From NCBI GenBank assembly GCA_002255955.1, contig NKIM01000030.1, positions 1-62,290 of the forward strand: a stretch of DNA of 62,290 bases, in the 5' to 3' direction. The notes under the pieces are model-generated. The model did not search any database, was not told where the DNA came from, and saw nothing but the letters and a program-made list of their open reading frames with translations. This stretch comes from Burkholderiales bacterium PBB2 (GTDB taxonomy: Bacteria; Pseudomonadota; Gammaproteobacteria; Burkholderiales; Burkholderiaceae_C). A program made the position numbers and the translations under genes. This document shows positions 41,715-50,262 of this stretch, piece after piece (within the stretch, counting starts at the first letter, position 1; each line of letters opens with the position of its first letter).

Positions 41715-43787
41715 TCAGCGGTGGGTCAAAGGATCTTCCGGCGCCTCAGGGGCTTGCGGCGCATCCGGATCCAGCGGTGACACCGGGCTGGCGCCGCTGC
41801 CGCTGCCGGGCGAGCCACCCGAGTTCAGCCTCACCAGCGTGCCAGTGATGGACACGCCGTCCGGCCCGAGCACGATGGAGGATTTGCCCGCCTTGATGGT
41901 GATCTGCGTGCCCGCCTCGATGACCACATTCATGCCCGCCTTGAGATGCAGGTTCTGGCTGGCCTCGGCGCCGATATTGGCGCCGATCTTGAGGTGCAGG
42001 TCGGCACTCGATTCCATCGAGATGGCCGCGCCCGATTTGGCCGTGATGTCCTTGTCGGTCTTGAGGCTGAACACCCCGCCGCTCTTGAACACCAGGTCCT
42101 TGCCCACGGTCAGGTCAAGCTTGCCGTCCACCGCCTGCTTCAGGTCCTTGAGCACGCTCAGGTGCATTTCGCCCTCGACCTTGTCGTGGCGGTTGCCTTT
42201 CAGGCTGCGGTGCTCGTCCTTGCCAATCTCGCTCTTGTAGGTTTCCTCGACAAAGTCCAGGCGGTCTTTTTGGGCATGGAGCAGCACATACTCCTCGCCC
42301 TTCTTGTCTTCGAAACGCAGCTCGTTGAACTCGGCCGCGCCGCCCAGCTTGCTGCGGCTCTTCAGGGTGCTGACCGTGGCATGGGCCGGCAGCTCGTAGG
42401 GCGGCTTCTGCTGAGCGTTGTAAACCCGGCCCGTGATCAGCGGGCGGTCCGGGTCGCCTTCCAGAAAGTCGACCACCACCTCTTGGCCCAGGCGCGGCAG
42501 GGAGACCATGCCAAAGCCATTGCCGGCCGAGGGGCTGGCCACGCGCACCCAGCAGCTGCTGGCGGCGGTCTTGGTGCCGATGCGGTCCCAGTGGAACTGG
42601 ATCTTCACCCGGCCATGTTCATCCGTGACGATGTCGCCCGGGTCGGCATCGCCGACCACCACCGCTGTTTGCGGCCCGGCCACGCTGGGTTTGCGCGTCA
42701 GCCGGCGCGACCGGAAGGCCTGGTCAAAGCGCTGCAGTTCGAACTCGCACTGCAGGCCAAAAGCACTGCTGCCATTGCCACCCGAGGCGCCCGACTCATA
42801 CGCACCCCGCTTCATCTCGATGCGGGTGGAAAGCACCAGGTACTCGGCGTTCTGGTCGCTGCGCGGATGCTTGCTCAGCTTGAAGCGGCCACCGGTGCAC
42901 AGCCCCGGCGTATCGCCCTTGCCGCGGTAGCGGCCGAACTGTGCCTGCGCTTCATCAAGCTGAATCAAGGCCCGTGCATCGCCACCGGCCTTGGCCTCGT
43001 AGCCGCCCGGGTAGTCATAGACCTCGTGGCTGGCTTCTGCGTGGCTGCGGCTGGCGACGGCCGGCGAGCTGCTGAGATCGGTGTCCGGCGTGAGGTAGTT
43101 GTAGTCGCGCAGCACGACCTTGCCGGTCTGCACCTCGCTGCGCATCTGCCACTCGTGGATGGCGGTCTGCTGGGTCAGGGCATTGCCCTCGGCCAGGAAA
43201 GGGATGGTTTCGAAACCGGCCATGGCCACATGGGCGCTGGAGGCGTCGGCGATCACCAACTCATGGCGCGATTCGCTGTGGCGGAAGAAATAGAAGATGC
43301 CCTCTTCTTCCATCAGGCGCGAGACGAAATTGAAGTCACTCTCGCGGTACTGCACGCAAAAGCCGCGTTTGGCATAGCTGCCGCTGAGCTGCTGAACCAC
43401 GCTGCCGCTGTAGTCGGCAAACACCTGCTCCAGGATCTCGGGCACGCTGAGGTCCTGAAAGATGCGCAGATCGCTGGATCGGGTCAGCATCCACAGCGCC
43501 GGTCGCAAGGTCAGCTGGTAGCTGAAGTTACGGCCGTCCATGCCCTGGAATGCAAAGGCGCTGACCAGACCGTGGAACCAGCGCGTGCTGGACGCATCGA
43601 CACGCAGCGACACCGCCACGGCCGTGCCCAGCAAGTCATCGGCCGACAGATTGGACTCCGTCGAGATGGCCGACACCTGGAACTCAAAGGGCTGCGACAG
43701 CTGCTCGACCGCCGTCATGGCGCGAAAGCGCAAGCTGGCACCAGCCGCGCTGTTCATTCCCATCAGAAACCCGGTCGGTGCTGGCAT
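41715..43787 (-). CDS. vgrG: T6SS spike protein VgrG
   Basis: A 690-residue TssI trimer that forms the puncturing spike. The N-terminal gp27-like part has ISTESNLSADDLLGTAVAV, YQLTLRPALWML and ESDFNFVSRLMEEEGIFYFF. The gp5/OB part has GRVKIQFHWDR, CWVRVASPSAGNGFG and PDRPLITGRVYN. The C-terminal beta-prism (about 560-655) shows the KSGGVFSLKTDKDI and AGKSSIVLGPDGVSI repeats. The tail (655-690) is only Pro/Ser/Ala-rich, so there is no fused effector domain. GAGGACTT precedes the ATG. It is the first gene of the run ending with tagF. Confidence 0.97.
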   Translation of the reverse strand: MPAPTGFLMGMNSAAGASLRFRAMTAVEQLSQPFEFQVSAISTESNLSADDLLGTAVAVSLRVDASSTRWFHGLVSAFAFQGMDGRNFSYQLTLRPALWMLTRSSDLRIFQDLSVPEILEQVFADYSGSVVQQLSGSYAKRGFCVQYRESDFNFVSRLMEEEGIFYFFRHSESRHELVIADASSAHVAMAGFETIPFLAEGNALTQQTAIHEWQMRSEVQTGKVVLRDYNYLTPDTDLSSSPAVASRSHAEASHEVYDYPGGYEAKAGGDARALIQLDEAQAQFGRYRGKGDTPGLCTGGRFKLSKHPRSDQNAEYLVLSTRIEMKRGAYESGASGGNGSSAFGLQCEFELQRFDQAFRSRRLTRKPSVAGPQTAVVVGDADPGDIVTDEHGRVKIQFHWDRIGTKTAASSCWVRVASPSAGNGFGMVSLPRLGQEVVVDFLEGDPDRPLITGRVYNAQQKPPYELPAHATVSTLKSRSKLGGAAEFNELRFEDKKGEEYVLLHAQKDRLDFVEETYKSEIGKDEHRSLKGNRHDKVEGEMHLSVLKDLKQAVDGKLDLTVGKDLVFKSGGVFSLKTDKDITAKSGAAISMESSADLHLKIGANIGAEASQNLHLKAGMNVVIEAGTQITIKAGKSSIVLGPDGVSITGTLVRLNSGGSPGSGSGASPVSPLDPDAPQAPEAPEDPLTHR

Positions 43788-44049
43788 AAGTCCTCGAATA
43801 CCTGGGCGTTCCTGGCGAGCAGGCGGCCCCGCTCGATACGCCTCGTGCCGAGACTATACGGTCGCCTGGCCCCTGAAATTTCGTGATTAAGCCCGCAGAA
43901 AACTGCCTCGGCGCCACAGCCTCCTGAGCACAATCGGCGTCGCCAGCGGGGCCGCATCCAGGCCGGCGCCGGGCTCCACCGCGACCCCGTGTTTCTAGCC
44001 GCCACTCAGCAGTGGAGCGCGCCGCAGCGCCTCTGAAGGCGCAAGCTGC
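43788..44049. other. Intergenic region upstream of vgrG
   Basis: A 262-base gap between the JmjC gene stop and vgrG, both on the minus strand. It should contain the promoter for the vgrG-to-tagF operon. Short open frames inside it have no family signals. No clear promoter or terminator motif was seen. Confidence 0.35.
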
Positions 44050-45105
44050 TCACCAGTTACCGATGCTGGGATTGGCGTAGCTGAACCGGTTGGGGATGTC
44101 CAGATTGGTGAAGGAGAAGGACATGCTCAGCTCCAGCGCGCTGACCTGGTGCCACCAGCCCAGGGGCAGGAAGAGCGTGTCGCCAGGTGCCAGCACGGTC
44201 TCCAGCACCGTGGCCTGGCGGAACAAGGGGTAGCGCTCGAAGTCGGGCCGGTCCAGATCGATGGGGCTGTAGACGCCCATGCGGTTGTAGAGCAGCGGCG
44301 TCTGCCAGGGCGAGACGAAGCGCCAGCGCTTGCGGCCGACGACCTGGGTGTGGAAGAGCATCAAGGTGTCGTGATGCAGGGGCGTGTGCGTGCCGCCGGG
44401 CCCGAACCAGAAGGATGCAGCACCCGGCAGCAGGCTGGGGTCGCACAGTGGCGGCATGCTGCCGATATCGGCCAGCAAGGGCAGGAACTCGGGCCGGCGC
44501 AACATCTCGTCATTGGCCGTCAGGTAGTGATCGTTGCTGTCACCGGCGCTCTGCACCAGTTCCACAAACTCGCTCACCCGCATGCGCTGGCGCAGCGCTC
44601 CCTTGTTCTGCTCGAACAAAGGGTCCCGCGCGCGGCCGCGCTGCACATCCACCTCCAGCTGCCCAAACCGCGTGGCAAAGTCGGCCGGTGACCAGCGCTG
44701 CAGCGCCGGCCAGTCTGCGGCCACATCCTCCAACACCACCGGGCGGCAGCCCAGCACATAGCGCTCCAGCAACTCTTCGCGGCTCACACCGCAGCGCCGC
44801 TCGATCTCGCGGTAGGCCGGCGCGCTTTCCAGCAGCTTCTGGTGGCTGGCCATCAGGGATTCCAGCTTGCGCTGCATCTGCTTGTGCTTTTGCGCGGCGA
44901 TGAAAGCCGGGCTGGTCAGCACACTGGCGATGGCGGCCTCGCAGGCGGCGGGGTTCAGGCCGGCCGACTGCATCACCGTACGCATCGAGGCCGGCTCGCC
45001 CTCCCACATCAAGCAATCGGCCACCCATTGCAGCCATTCAGGCGGCAGCACCGGCGGAACCGCGTTCAGCGGGCGTGGTGGTGAGAGCGTGGGCAGCTGC
45101 TGCAT
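44050..45105 (-). CDS. JmjC/cupin-8 family 2-oxoglutarate-dependent oxygenase
   Basis: A 351-residue protein with a cupin-like JmjC fold at about 115-351. The Fe(II) ligands are His244 and Asp246 in THTPLHHDTLML and His319 in LGWWHQV; GGTHTPLHHDT and VVGRKRWRFVSPWQ are family hallmarks. Residues 1-110 are a helical extension. Such bacterial proteins hydroxylate protein side chains or small molecules; the substrate here is unknown. It lies 11 nt after an exported subtilase gene on the same strand, so the two are probably co-transcribed, although one is exported and the other cytoplasmic. Confidence 0.88.
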   Translation of the reverse strand: MQQLPTLSPPRPLNAVPPVLPPEWLQWVADCLMWEGEPASMRTVMQSAGLNPAACEAAIASVLTSPAFIAAQKHKQMQRKLESLMASHQKLLESAPAYREIERRCGVSREELLERYVLGCRPVVLEDVAADWPALQRWSPADFATRFGQLEVDVQRGRARDPLFEQNKGALRQRMRVSEFVELVQSAGDSNDHYLTANDEMLRRPEFLPLLADIGSMPPLCDPSLLPGAASFWFGPGGTHTPLHHDTLMLFHTQVVGRKRWRFVSPWQTPLLYNRMGVYSPIDLDRPDFERYPLFRQATVLETVLAPGDTLFLPLGWWHQVSALELSMSFSFTNLDIPNRFSYANPSIGNW

Positions 45106-45116
45106 GGCGGCGCGTC

Positions 45117-47009
45117 TCAGTGCTCCGCCGTGGGCTTGTTGCCTTCACGCCGACGCGGTGCGCGCAGCGCCACCGCGGCCAAGGCCAGGCCGGCCAGCCA
45201 CCAGGGTGAGGCCGCGCCACCACCGCCGCCGCCCGAGCTGGGCGCGGGGGCGGGCGTGGGGCTGGGTGCTGGAGCCGGCGTGGGGGCCGGTGCGGGCGCA
45301 GGGGCCGGTGCCGGAGCAGGCACGGGGATGGGCGTGCTGCCCTGGGCCTGGCCGCAGCGACTCAAGGCCGTGCTTTGCAGAGTCTGGGCACTGCGCACCG
45401 GCGGCGTGTAGCTGCCCGGCGCCTGGGCGTATTTCACCGCCTCGGCTGCGTCCAGCAAGCCGCTGCCGCAGGTCTCGGTGGTGCAGGTGCAGCGGCTGGA
45501 ATTGCTGCTGCTGCAGTAGCCCAGGGCGTAGGCGGTCACATGGGGCCGCGCGCTGAGCTTGAGGCCGGATTCGATCTGATTGAGGCTCAAGCCCGGGTTG
45601 AGAGACCACATCAGCGCCGCCGCGCCGGCCACCTGAGGCGCGGCAAAGCTGGTGCCGCTGACGGCGCTGTAGCCAGCCTCGGCGGGTGCCGTCTTGCCCT
45701 TGTTGCTGGCCGAGACCAAGCCGCTGTCGGCCAGCTCGGCGTCGCAGGTACGTCCGCTGTCCGCGTCGCCTCCCGGGGCCAGCAGCTGCACTTCCTTGCC
45801 GAAGTTGGAGTAAATGGCCTTGAAGCCCTGGCGGTTGGCCGCGGCCACGCCGAACACACCGGCGCAATTGGCCGGGCGGCCCACCGCGCCGCGGTAGTTG
45901 CCGGCGGCGGCCACCACCATGACGCCGAGCTTGCGCAGCTCCTCGATGGCGTCGCGGTAGAGGCGCGCGGCCGCGGCCACATCGGCATTGGCGTCGTTGA
46001 TGTCGCAGGAGGTCACGCCGGAGAAACCGATCACCACGATCTTGGCCGGGTTGGCATTGGCCGGCGCACCGGCCACGGGCAGGCCGGCGGCCCAGCGCAT
46101 GCCGTCCACCATATCGCCGACCGAGGCACCGCATTTGCCAGACACGCGCACCGGCAGCACGCGGCCGTTCCAGTTCATGCCGGCCACGCCGCCGCCGTTG
46201 TTGGTCACGGCCGCCAGCTGGGCTGCCACCAGGGTGCCGTGCCAGCTGCTGCTCTCATTCACCAGGCAGCCGTCCCACAGGGCCAGGTTGGCGTCATGCT
46301 CGGCCTTGCTCAGGGCGTCGCCGGGGTCGGCCGCGCCTTCGCTGCGGCCCACGCCGTTGTTGGCGTATTCGGGCTTGCTGACGAAGGTGTGCCCCTTCAG
46401 CGCATTCGCATTGAGATCGCCGTGCGAGGTGATGCCGGAATCCAGCACCGCCACCACCACCGAGGCCGAGCCCTTGCTCAGATCCCAGGCCTTGCTGAAG
46501 CCAGCGGCCGCCGGGTTGCTCTCGGCCGCCTGCTCGTCCAGCCACCACTGGCTGTTCTTCGGATCGCTGCTGTTGCGAAACATGGGGTCGTTGGGCACGG
46601 CCGCGCGCTGTTCGCGCATGTCAGGCATGGCGTGGCCGATGCGGGCATCGGCGCGCAGGGCCTGCAGCCATTGCTCACGCTGGCTCGCCGCTGCCGGGGC
46701 TGCAGCCTTGGCCTGCAAGCGCCACCAGCCGGAACCCAGGGGCTGCTGCGCGCGCAGCGGCAGGCCGTGCTCGGCCAGCAGATGGCGCAGCTGGGCTTCT
46801 TGCTGGGCGCGGTCACGGCCGGCATCGGCCAGCTTGACGATCAGCTCGGTGCCGGCCGCAGCGGTCGGGGCCCGGCCCGGTTTGGGCGGCTGCACTTGTG
46901 CGGCCAGGGCCCAGGCACCCAGGCCCACGGCGGTGGCCAGGCCCAGGCTGGCGGGGGTCTTGCGCAGCAGGCGCGTGAACAAAAAGGCGGAGCGATGTGG
47001 CGTTCTCAT
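45117..47009 (-). CDS. Exported S8 subtilisin-like serine peptidase with C-terminal sorting tail
   Basis: A 630-residue peptidase. Residues 1-40 are a signal peptide (hydrophobic LGLATAVGLGAWALAAQ); a propeptide follows to about 115. The catalytic triad is seen as Asp in VVAVLDSGI, His in SSWHGTLVA and Ser in SGTSFAAPQVAGA; the oxyanion Asn is in VVAAAGNYRG. After the catalytic domain comes a Pro/Ala linker, then SSGGGGGG, the helix WWLAGLALAAVAL and an Arg-rich end. This tripartite tail resembles GlyGly-CTERM rhombosortase substrates. Starts at 47009 or 47021 (MVRAMRTPH) are both possible; neither has a strong RBS. It leads a two-gene unit with the JmjC gene. Confidence 0.9.
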   Translation of the reverse strand: MRTPHRSAFLFTRLLRKTPASLGLATAVGLGAWALAAQVQPPKPGRAPTAAAGTELIVKLADAGRDRAQQEAQLRHLLAEHGLPLRAQQPLGSGWWRLQAKAAAPAAASQREQWLQALRADARIGHAMPDMREQRAAVPNDPMFRNSSDPKNSQWWLDEQAAESNPAAAGFSKAWDLSKGSASVVVAVLDSGITSHGDLNANALKGHTFVSKPEYANNGVGRSEGAADPGDALSKAEHDANLALWDGCLVNESSSWHGTLVAAQLAAVTNNGGGVAGMNWNGRVLPVRVSGKCGASVGDMVDGMRWAAGLPVAGAPANANPAKIVVIGFSGVTSCDINDANADVAAAARLYRDAIEELRKLGVMVVAAAGNYRGAVGRPANCAGVFGVAAANRQGFKAIYSNFGKEVQLLAPGGDADSGRTCDAELADSGLVSASNKGKTAPAEAGYSAVSGTSFAAPQVAGAAALMWSLNPGLSLNQIESGLKLSARPHVTAYALGYCSSSNSSRCTCTTETCGSGLLDAAEAVKYAQAPGSYTPPVRSAQTLQSTALSRCGQAQGSTPIPVPAPAPAPAPAPAPTPAPAPSPTPAPAPSSGGGGGGAASPWWLAGLALAAVALRAPRRREGNKPTAEH

Positions 47010-47493
47010 GGCGCGCACCATAGGCCGTTCGCATGAAGGCCCCGTGACAAGCGCTCGGGCTGGGGCGAGCGGGCGAACAAGCCGCCGCCCTCGCTCACGG
47101 CCATGAACAGGGCACGGCAAGCCCTCCCCTGCGTCGCTAACACGCCACAACCCTAGTCCGTTCGGCGCGCAAACCTCGAATTTGCACGCATACGAGCGTC
47201 ACTTCTCGCTGCCACAGTCCGCCCTGTCGCAGGACGACACCTGTTCTTTGTCTTTGCTTCGGGAAGCCCCGGGCACCCAGTGCCACCGCCGAGTCCGAGC
47301 GTCCTTCTGTTGGGTCATCCAAACGGGGAAGCTCTCACTCCATCGGTGATGTCCAGGTGCTGCGCCCGCTGCCCGTGGCCGGTGCATCCACGCCGGGCCT
47401 CGGACGAGGGCTGATGTCATCCCTCCGTGTTTCTTCCGGGCCACTGGCCTTCACTTGTCTTTCCTTCAAACCTCTGTACTGGAGTACTCACCC
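47010..47493. promoter_or_regulatory. Divergent intergenic region, subtilase and PEP-CTERM genes
   Basis: A 484-base stretch between the leftward peptidase gene and the rightward PEP-CTERM gene. It should hold two promoters. Pyrimidine-rich segments occur at 47240-47260 and 47430-47470. I looked for a sigma-54 (GG-N10-GC) site and for a cyclic-di-GMP riboswitch core and saw neither. Confidence 0.35.
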
Positions 47494-48303
47494 ATGAAGC
47501 TGAAACTCATCGCGGCCGTCGCCGCCCTGGCCGCTGTTGCCAGCACCCCCGCTTTCGCCACCATCAAGGCCGTGTCCGTTGGCTCCGAGCTGTTCCTGGT
47601 GGTTGGTGACAACAACGGCTCCTATGTGCTGGACACCGGCGTCACCTTCCAGCAAATGCTGGGTCTGGCCAGCGCCGGCACCCCGGGCACCCTGCTGAGC
47701 CAAAGCGTGGTCGGCACCGCCGGCTGGTCCGAGTTCGTGTCCACCCGCCCTGACCTGTTCAACGGCGCTTCCAACAGCATCAACGGCATCCGCTGGTCGC
47801 TGTTCGTCTACGAAGGCGCAGGCACTTTCGACCTGACCGACAAGCATGTGCTGACCACGGTCGGCACCGGCGTCAGCGCCGCCACCATCAGCAACAGCCT
47901 GACCGCCAACAGCTTCGACGGCAGCTTCAGCGGCTCGACCGGCCTCATCATTGCAGGCGGCGGCACGGGCACTCACCCGACCCAGCTCAACGGCTCCAGC
48001 TACAACGCCGTGGGCACCGCGGGCTATGCCGGTGACCGCTTCTTCAACTGGGGCAGCGCTTTCACCAAGATCGGCAACAAGGTCGGCGTCGATTCCGCCC
48101 TGGTCCATGTCAACCCGACCGATCCGGAAGACTATGACATCTATGTGGGCGCCCAAGCCTTCGAGAACGTCAAGGTCAGCTTCGACGGCCAGACCCTCGC
48201 TGTGACCAATGTCTCCGCCGTGCCGGAGCCAGAGACCTATGCCCTGATGCTGGCTGGCCTGGGCGCCGTGGCCTTCATGGCTCGCCGCCGCCGCGCCGTC
48301 TGA
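47494..48303 (+). CDS. PEP-CTERM exported protein
   Basis: A 269-residue exported protein. The ATG at 47494 (MKLKLIAAVAALAAVAS) gives a clean signal peptide cleaved near AFA-TI, with GGAG nine bases upstream. The C-terminus has the exosortase sorting signal VPEPETYALMLAGLGAV followed by RRRR. The mature part is rich in Gly, Ser, Thr and Asn with few charges, typical of extracellular matrix-associated PEP-CTERM proteins; no enzymatic motif is visible. No exosortase or PEP-CTERM polysaccharide locus is in the window, so sorting must rely on genes elsewhere. Confidence 0.9.
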   Translation: MKLKLIAAVAALAAVASTPAFATIKAVSVGSELFLVVGDNNGSYVLDTGVTFQQMLGLASAGTPGTLLSQSVVGTAGWSEFVSTRPDLFNGASNSINGIRWSLFVYEGAGTFDLTDKHVLTTVGTGVSAATISNSLTANSFDGSFSGSTGLIIAGGGTGTHPTQLNGSSYNAVGTAGYAGDRFFNWGSAFTKIGNKVGVDSALVHVNPTDPEDYDIYVGAQAFENVKVSFDGQTLAVTNVSAVPEPETYALMLAGLGAVAFMARRRRAV

Positions 48304-48517
48304 TTTGGGCCGGCGCTCGCCGAAGCGCCCTGTGAGGGGCGTTCAGGCGGCCGCTTGCGTGCCAAGACGCGGCCGGCCGCTGCGAGCCGGCGGCGCCACA
48401 ACAGCCCAGCCCTTCCCTCCGCCACGCATCGGCGGGGAGGGGCTGAACTGCCCCCCAACAAGCAAGGCCCCGTCCATTCGTTTTTTTGTTTCCACTCTGA
48501 CGAAAGCTCTCTTCATC

Positions 48518-49969
48518 ATGAAGCTCCGCCTCCTCGCCATCGCCGCCGGCCTGGCCGCTGTGTCCAGCGCCCACGCCCTGACCCCGGCCCAAATCGCTGA
48601 CGCGCGCACTGCCGGCACCCTGAAGGAAGTCACCTTCTCGGGCGCCTCGGCCCTGCGCCTGTCCCTGGGTGCTTACGTCCAGGAAATCTGCGACACGAGC
48701 ACCATGCACGTGTTCTTCAACAACGCCGCCGGCGCCAACCACCGCGCCTACAGCTGCAACCTCGGCGTGGCCGTGGGCAACTATGCTGCCGGCACCCCGG
48801 TGCTGGTCACCAAGCGCGACCAAGGCGGCTCCGGCCAAGGCGTGGCCCCCATCGCCCTGAACACGCCCATCGCCCACATGAATGTGGACGCCTCCTGCGT
48901 GGTCACCGCCACCCCCAACTTCACCGACATCCAGGTGCCCAACTACACCTGCGGCACCACCAGCAACCGCGTGTCTGACGCCGGCATCTCCGACGTCGAA
49001 CCCGGCCTGTTGAACGCCACCGTCAATCTGGCCGACAACACCCCCGGTGATCCGACCAGCGGCCCCTCCTCGCCGGTGGACCTGAGCAATCTGGACGTCA
49101 AGCCTTTTGTGCAAGGCATCTTCGGCGTGGCCGTGAATCTGCGCGCCTATCGCGCCCTGCAAGCCACCCAAGGCCTGACCCAGGACGACAGCGACGCCAA
49201 CCGCCCCAGCCTGCCCACCACCTGGGTGCGCGGCGCCCTGACCGGCGGCCTGACCGCCTCCAACACCAGCCAGCGCGGCTGGGGCATGGTGATCAGCCCG
49301 GCCGTGGACGCCTCGGTGCACACCAAGACCCTGAACATCTGCCGCCGCCAGCCCAGCTCGGGCACCCAAGCTGCGTCCAACGCCTACTTCGCCCAGAACC
49401 CCTGCGGCCTGTCCGCCGCCAACGCTCTGCGCCAGGCCAGCGCTGCCGCGCCGGTGCACACCGCCACCGGCGGCACCTATGTGGTCAATGAAGGTGCCGG
49501 CACCGGCAACGTCGAGACCTGCATCGGCAGCACCGTGGAAAACATTGCCGGCGCCTACGCCATCGGCGTGCTGGGCCGCGAGAACAACCCCCTGGCCAAT
49601 GGTGGCGACAAGAAGTACCGCTATGTCAAGCTCGATGGTGCTCAGCCCCTGCGTTATGACGCCAGCACCGGCCGCGGCGCCATCTTCGGTGACTACGACT
49701 TCGTCTACGAGTCCACCCTGCAGTACAACACCACCAACCCCAACCTGAACGCCGACAAGATCGCCTTCATCGCTGCCATCCGCAGCGGCGCACCAAAGCC
49801 CGCTTCGCTGGCCAAGGCCGATGTGGACACGCAACAAGGCGTGATGGCCCCGTCCTCGACCTGGGCCCCCGCCCAGTACGCGGCCCTGCCAGCTGCCGAC
49901 AAGCCCTTCGCCTCGCGCGTGGCTCGCTTGGCCGGTGACAGCTGCTCGGTGCTGAAGCTGACACGCTGA
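48518..49969 (+). CDS. Exported protein, possibly periplasmic-binding-protein-like
   Basis: A 483-residue exported protein. The ATG at 48518 (MKLRLLAIAAGLAAVSS) gives a signal peptide ending AHA-LT; the frame upstream is non-coding in character. The mature N-terminus, KEVTFSGASALRLSL, recalls the start of phosphate-binding-like periplasmic proteins, but the similarity is short. Several cysteines are present (EICDTS, SYSCNLG, ASCVVT, NYTCGTT, NICRRQ, NPCGLS, ETCIGS, DSCSVL), suggesting disulphides. It lacks a PEP-CTERM tail although it lies between two PEP-CTERM genes. A double hairpin terminator follows directly. Confidence 0.75.
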   Translation: MKLRLLAIAAGLAAVSSAHALTPAQIADARTAGTLKEVTFSGASALRLSLGAYVQEICDTSTMHVFFNNAAGANHRAYSCNLGVAVGNYAAGTPVLVTKRDQGGSGQGVAPIALNTPIAHMNVDASCVVTATPNFTDIQVPNYTCGTTSNRVSDAGISDVEPGLLNATVNLADNTPGDPTSGPSSPVDLSNLDVKPFVQGIFGVAVNLRAYRALQATQGLTQDDSDANRPSLPTTWVRGALTGGLTASNTSQRGWGMVISPAVDASVHTKTLNICRRQPSSGTQAASNAYFAQNPCGLSAANALRQASAAAPVHTATGGTYVVNEGAGTGNVETCIGSTVENIAGAYAIGVLGRENNPLANGGDKKYRYVKLDGAQPLRYDASTGRGAIFGDYDFVYESTLQYNTTNPNLNADKIAFIAAIRSGAPKPASLAKADVDTQQGVMAPSSTWAPAQYAALPAADKPFASRVARLAGDSCSVLKLTR

Positions 49970-49983
49970 TCGCCGCGATTGCT

Positions 49984-50051
49984 GCACCCGGCCGCAAGCC
50001 GGGTGCTTCGCAGTACCTGTGAAACGGGGTCGGTGTTCTGACCCCGTTTTT
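49984..50051 (+). terminator. Two tandem hairpins, rho-independent terminator
   Basis: The first hairpin, GCACCCGGC-CGCAA-GCCGGGTGC (49984-50006), is a perfect 9-bp stem 14 bases after the stop codon. The second, AACGGGGTC-8 nt-GACCCCGTT (50023-50048), has a perfect 9-bp stem running into TTTTT, a textbook intrinsic terminator. Together they isolate the upstream gene from the next PEP-CTERM gene. Confidence 0.88.
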
Positions 50052-50262
50052 CATGGCCTCCTGCAGCCGCCGTTGCGCAGCGCAAGCCCTCAGATGGCGC
50101 ATCACAAACCGTCTGAGGGGCTTGGCAGACGGGTTCGCCACGCCCGCTGAGCCGAACGGTCTATTTCCAGCCCTCGGCGCTGGCATCAGGTTTTCACATC
50201 ACTTGCGCACACTGCCGCGCATCGGGCGCCTGCCCGGCATCTCGCCATTGAGGATTGCTTCC

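Noticed and set aside
41715-43787. VgrG as an evolved effector
   Set aside because: The tail beyond the beta-prism is a 35-residue Pro/Ala/Ser stretch without a fold.
41946-43886. 646-codon plus-strand open frame
   Set aside because: Antisense to vgrG, whose gp27/gp5 motifs are clear.
47010-47493. Possible sigma-54 promoter or cyclic-di-GMP riboswitch before the PEP-CTERM gene
   Set aside because: GG and GC elements are 18 bases apart instead of 10, and no riboswitch core could be matched by eye.
48518-49969. Third PEP-CTERM protein
   Set aside because: The C-terminus (DSCSVLKLTR) has no VPEP motif, helix or Arg cluster.
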